Below the pieces are notes generated by a model. It was not told where the DNA came from. It saw nothing but the letters and a program-made list of their open reading frames with translations, and did no database searches. From positions 1-8,158 of the forward strand of contig PMIQ01000118.1 of the NCBI GenBank assembly GCA_003157175.1: 8,158 nucleotides of DNA, given 5' to 3'. A program made the translations under genes and the position numbers. This stretch comes from Chloroflexota bacterium (GTDB lineage Bacteria > Chloroflexota > Limnocylindria > Limnocylindrales > CSP1-4). Shown one piece after another: positions 6,013 to 8,158 of this stretch. Numbering within the stretch: position 1 is the first letter of the stretch; each line of letters opens with the position of its first letter.

Positions 6013-6963
6013 TCACCACGCCGGCCACTTAGCTGCGCCCGTGCGCAGGACTTCGACGACGTTCTGGGCTGACATGACGCTTGCTCGAGTTACTGCCTCC
6101 TCGGTATGGGATCCGATGTGCGGCGTCGCGACAACGTTCGCAAGGGTCAGGAGACGGCTGTTGGTCGGTGGTTCTTCGGCATATGCATCGAGTCCGGCTC
6201 CTGCGATGTCGCCGGCACTCAGGGCGTGGTAGAGCGCGTCTTCGTCTACCAGATCGCCTCGGGCCGTGTTGATCAGAAACGCCGTCCGCTTCATCGACTG
6301 AAGCCGATCGGCATTGATGAAGCCGCGCGTAGCCGGCGTCGATGGTGCGTGGAGGGTCACGACGTCGGACGAGGTGAGCAACTCCTCAAGACTGACGCTG
6401 CGGGACCCGGACCCTGCAAATGCTTCCTCGGGCAGCATCGGGTCATAGGCGAGAACGCACATTTCGAAACCGTGGGCACGACGTGCCACGGCCCGACCGA
6501 TGTGGCCGAGTCCGACGATGCCGATCGTCTTCTGCCACAACTCAATTCCCACTTCCGACGTCCAGGCACCGCCGGCAAGGGCCTGCGCCTGCTGGGGGAT
6601 TCGTCGGAATGCGGCGAGCATTAGACCGAACGCAAGATCGGCCACGGAGTTGGAGTTGGCCCCCGGCGCGTTTGCGACGACGACCCCTTTTTTCTGTGCC
6701 GCTGCCCGGTCGATGTGATCGACCCCGACGCCATGCATCGCGATCACCTTGAGTCGGTTGGCGCCGGCGATCATCGCTGCTGTGATCGGACGGCCGCCGA
6801 CGATCGCGGCGTCGACGTTCTCAAACGACGCGATCATCTGGTCTTCCGTCGCGGACGTGATGTCGATGCGGCCGTATTCGCAGCCCGCCTCGCTCAGGAT
6901 CCGCCAGGGCTCCTCAGAGGTGCTACCGAAGGTCCGCGTGGCTATGAGCACCTGGGGTCTCAT
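6013..6963 (-). CDS. D-isomer-specific 2-hydroxyacid dehydrogenase, phosphoglycerate-dehydrogenase-like
   Basis: Predicted cytoplasmic NAD-dependent enzyme interconverting a D-2-hydroxy acid and a 2-keto acid. It has 316 residues from the ATG, typical of short SerA/GyaR-like proteins without a regulatory ACT domain. Numbered from this ATG, the nucleotide-binding motif GLGHIG is at 151-156 with Asp174 ending the next strand (LAYDP), which favours NAD over NADP. The catalytic triad is Arg235 (NTARGDLVDE), Glu264 (DAYAEEPP) and His282 (TPHIGSHT). The substrate-binding GVGVDHID is at 78-85. The ATG begins one base after the ALDH stop (TGACATG). A TTG at 6972 would add three residues but offers no better ribosome-binding site. 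The neighbours suggest a role in degrading the imported compound, for example with a hydroxypyruvate- or keto-acid-type intermediate. Serine biosynthesis is less likely in this setting but is not excluded by the sequence. Confidence 0.93.
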   Translation of the reverse strand: MRPQVLIATRTFGSTSEEPWRILSEAGCEYGRIDITSATEDQMIASFENVDAAIVGGRPITAAMIAGANRLKVIAMHGVGVDHIDRAAAQKKGVVVANAPGANSNSVADLAFGLMLAAFRRIPQQAQALAGGAWTSEVGIELWQKTIGIVGLGHIGRAVARRAHGFEMCVLAYDPMLPEEAFAGSGSRSVSLEELLTSSDVVTLHAPSTPATRGFINADRLQSMKRTAFLINTARGDLVDEDALYHALSAGDIAGAGLDAYAEEPPTNSRLLTLANVVATPHIGSHTEEAVTRASVMSAQNVVEVLRTGAAKWPAW

Positions 6964-6964
6964 G

Positions 6965-8158
6965 TCACACAAGCTCGAGTAGAAGGTGTTTCACCTGGAG
7001 GTACTCCTCGAGTCCTTGGTGGCCAAGCTCCAGGCCGATCCCGCTGTGCTTCCAGGCGGGATACGGTGCTAGCAGCGAGTCGGGGCTGACCGTGTTGATC
7101 GCCACGGTTCCGCTCTCGACACGCTCGCCGAAGCCGAATGCGGTCCTGAGATCACTCGTATAGGCGTAGGTAACGAGTCCAAATTCCGTGCTGTTCGCCA
7201 GAGAAACAGCATCATCGAGACCCTTGAAAGTCGCGATCCCGACGACCGGCCCGAAGGTCTCCTCGTGCATCACGAGCATGTCGGGCGTGACATTCGTCAG
7301 CACCGTCGGCTGGAAGAAGAAGCCATCGGGACTGCCGGGAACGGTCGCCCGGCCGCCGCCGCACAGGACGGTCGCTCCCTTCGCGACTGCATCGTCGACG
7401 TGGCGCTGCGTGCGGTCCAGGCCCTTCTGGTCGATCATTGGCCCGAGATCGACCGTCGGATTCGCGAGCCCGTCGCCGATCGTGATGGACGCCGTTTCCT
7501 TGACGAACCGGTCGACGTATTCGGCGGCGACCTCCTCCTCGACGTAGATCCGGTTCACCGCGTTGCAGATCTGCCCGTTGTTCCGGAAGGCTCGCTTGAC
7601 TCCGTCCTTGACCGCGAGATCGAGGTCGGCGTCCTTGAAGACCACGAACGGCGTCTGGCCGCCCAACTCGAGCAGGACGTGCTTCAGGTCGGCCGCGGCT
7701 GCCCGCATCAGCTCCTGGCCCGTCGCCGTCGAGCCGGTGAAGGCGATCATCCGCGTGAGCGGGTTCCGCACGAGCTCGTCGCCGACGACGGCCGCTTCGC
7801 CGGTAACGACATTCACCACGCCGCGCGGCGCGATCTCGCCGACAATGCCGGCGACGATTGCGCACGCCACCGGCGCGGCAGAAGGTGGCTTGACGACGAC
7901 GGTGCAGCCGGCCGCGAGCGCTGGCCCAAGCTTCCACGCCATCAGCGAGACGGGATAGTTCCATGGCGTGATCGCCGCGACGACGCCGACGGGCTGCCTG
8001 AGGACTAGGCTGCGCGCGGTCCTGGACCGGCTGGGTGCGAGCTCGCCACCGATCCGGCGCGCCTCTTCGGCATAGAAGTCGAAGGTGTCGATCGCCGCTT
8101 TGATCTCCTTGCGGGCATCAGCCAACGGCTTGCCGTGCTCGCGCGTCAGGATCGTCGC
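6965..8158 (-). CDS. Aldehyde dehydrogenase, NAD(P)-dependent (5' end cut by window edge)
   Basis: Oxidises an aldehyde to a carboxylic acid with NAD(P). 397 residues are visible. The reading frame runs open to the right edge through TREHGKPLADARKE, a standard ALDH segment, so the true start lies outside and perhaps 60-90 residues are missing. In visible numbering the catalytic Asn67 is in TPWNYP, the general base Glu164 in LLELGG, the nucleophile Cys198 in NNGQIC, and Glu300 in HEETFGP. FTGSTATG (140-147) is the cofactor-loop motif. The cofactor segment reads VVVKPPSA; the Glu usual in strictly NAD-specific enzymes (KPSE) is Ser93, so NADP may be accepted. The C-terminal KHSGIGLELGHQGLEEYL resembles the succinate-semialdehyde/lactaldehyde dehydrogenase group, but with Leu where that group usually has Arg. 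The substrate is unresolved. The gene leads the hydroxyacid dehydrogenase and importer genes and probably shares their transcript. Confidence 0.95.
   Translation of the reverse strand, partial: ATILTREHGKPLADARKEIKAAIDTFDFYAEEARRIGGELAPSRSRTARSLVLRQPVGVVAAITPWNYPVSLMAWKLGPALAAGCTVVVKPPSAAPVACAIVAGIVGEIAPRGVVNVVTGEAAVVGDELVRNPLTRMIAFTGSTATGQELMRAAAADLKHVLLELGGQTPFVVFKDADLDLAVKDGVKRAFRNNGQICNAVNRIYVEEEVAAEYVDRFVKETASITIGDGLANPTVDLGPMIDQKGLDRTQRHVDDAVAKGATVLCGGGRATVPGSPDGFFFQPTVLTNVTPDMLVMHEETFGPVVGIATFKGLDDAVSLANSTEFGLVTYAYTSDLRTAFGFGERVESGTVAINTVSPDSLLAPYPAWKHSGIGLELGHQGLEEYLQVKHLLLELV

Noticed and set aside
4521..6032. Long plus-strand open frame (about 500 codons) opposite the binding-protein gene
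   Set aside because: It is antisense to a gene with clear lipoprotein and solute-binding features, its product resembles no family I know, and long antisense frames are common in GC-rich DNA. It also runs through the linker repeats only as a reverse reading of them.
6964..6972. TTG start at 6972 for the hydroxyacid dehydrogenase
   Set aside because: It adds only three residues (MCD) overlapping the ALDH end and has no better ribosome-binding site. The ATG at 6963 gives the normal family N terminus (RPQVLIATRTF).

Overview
The window carries eight genes, all on the minus strand, packed as one apparent operon. It covers the end of a carbon-source catabolic module and almost all of a six-component ABC importer. 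By eye the DNA is GC-rich. ATG and GTG starts are used, Shine-Dalgarno sites are clear at several genes, and the solute-binding protein is a lipoprotein with a Ser/Thr/Pro tether. This suits a high-GC soil-type bacterium such as Chloroflexota or Actinomycetota, but the phylum is a low-confidence guess. I see no mobile element, RNA gene or CRISPR array.

In transcription order (right to left) the genes are: an aldehyde dehydrogenase (5' end beyond the right edge); a D-isomer-specific 2-hydroxyacid dehydrogenase starting one base after the ALDH stop; a 118-bp gap with two dyad elements; a family-1-type solute-binding lipoprotein with a triplicated 10-residue linker; a 115-bp gap with a near-duplicate 17-bp repeat and a perfect 15-bp inverted repeat; a MalF/UgpA-type permease; a MalG/UgpE-type permease; an 87-residue two-helix membrane protein; and two different MalK-type ATPases, the second running off the left edge. 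Gene junctions are a few bases apart or overlapping, except at the two gaps flanking the binding-protein gene.

The importer would bind a sugar, polyol or related compound outside the cell, move it through the permease heterodimer and power this with an ATPase heterodimer. Two ATPase genes plus a small membrane protein recall the rhizobial glycerol importer GlpSTPQUV, but the small protein does not resemble GlpU/DUF2160 as I remember it. The two dehydrogenases probably oxidise an aldehyde and interconvert a 2-hydroxy/2-keto acid made from the imported compound. The substrate cannot be named from the sequence.

The most interesting point is in the ATPases. The H-loop histidine is replaced by Gln in one and the signature motif is altered (LSSGQ) in the other. 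In a head-to-tail heterodimer both changes fall in the same ATP site, which predicts one consensus and one degenerate site in a MalK-type carbohydrate importer. Both ATPases also have Glu in place of the Q-loop glutamine.
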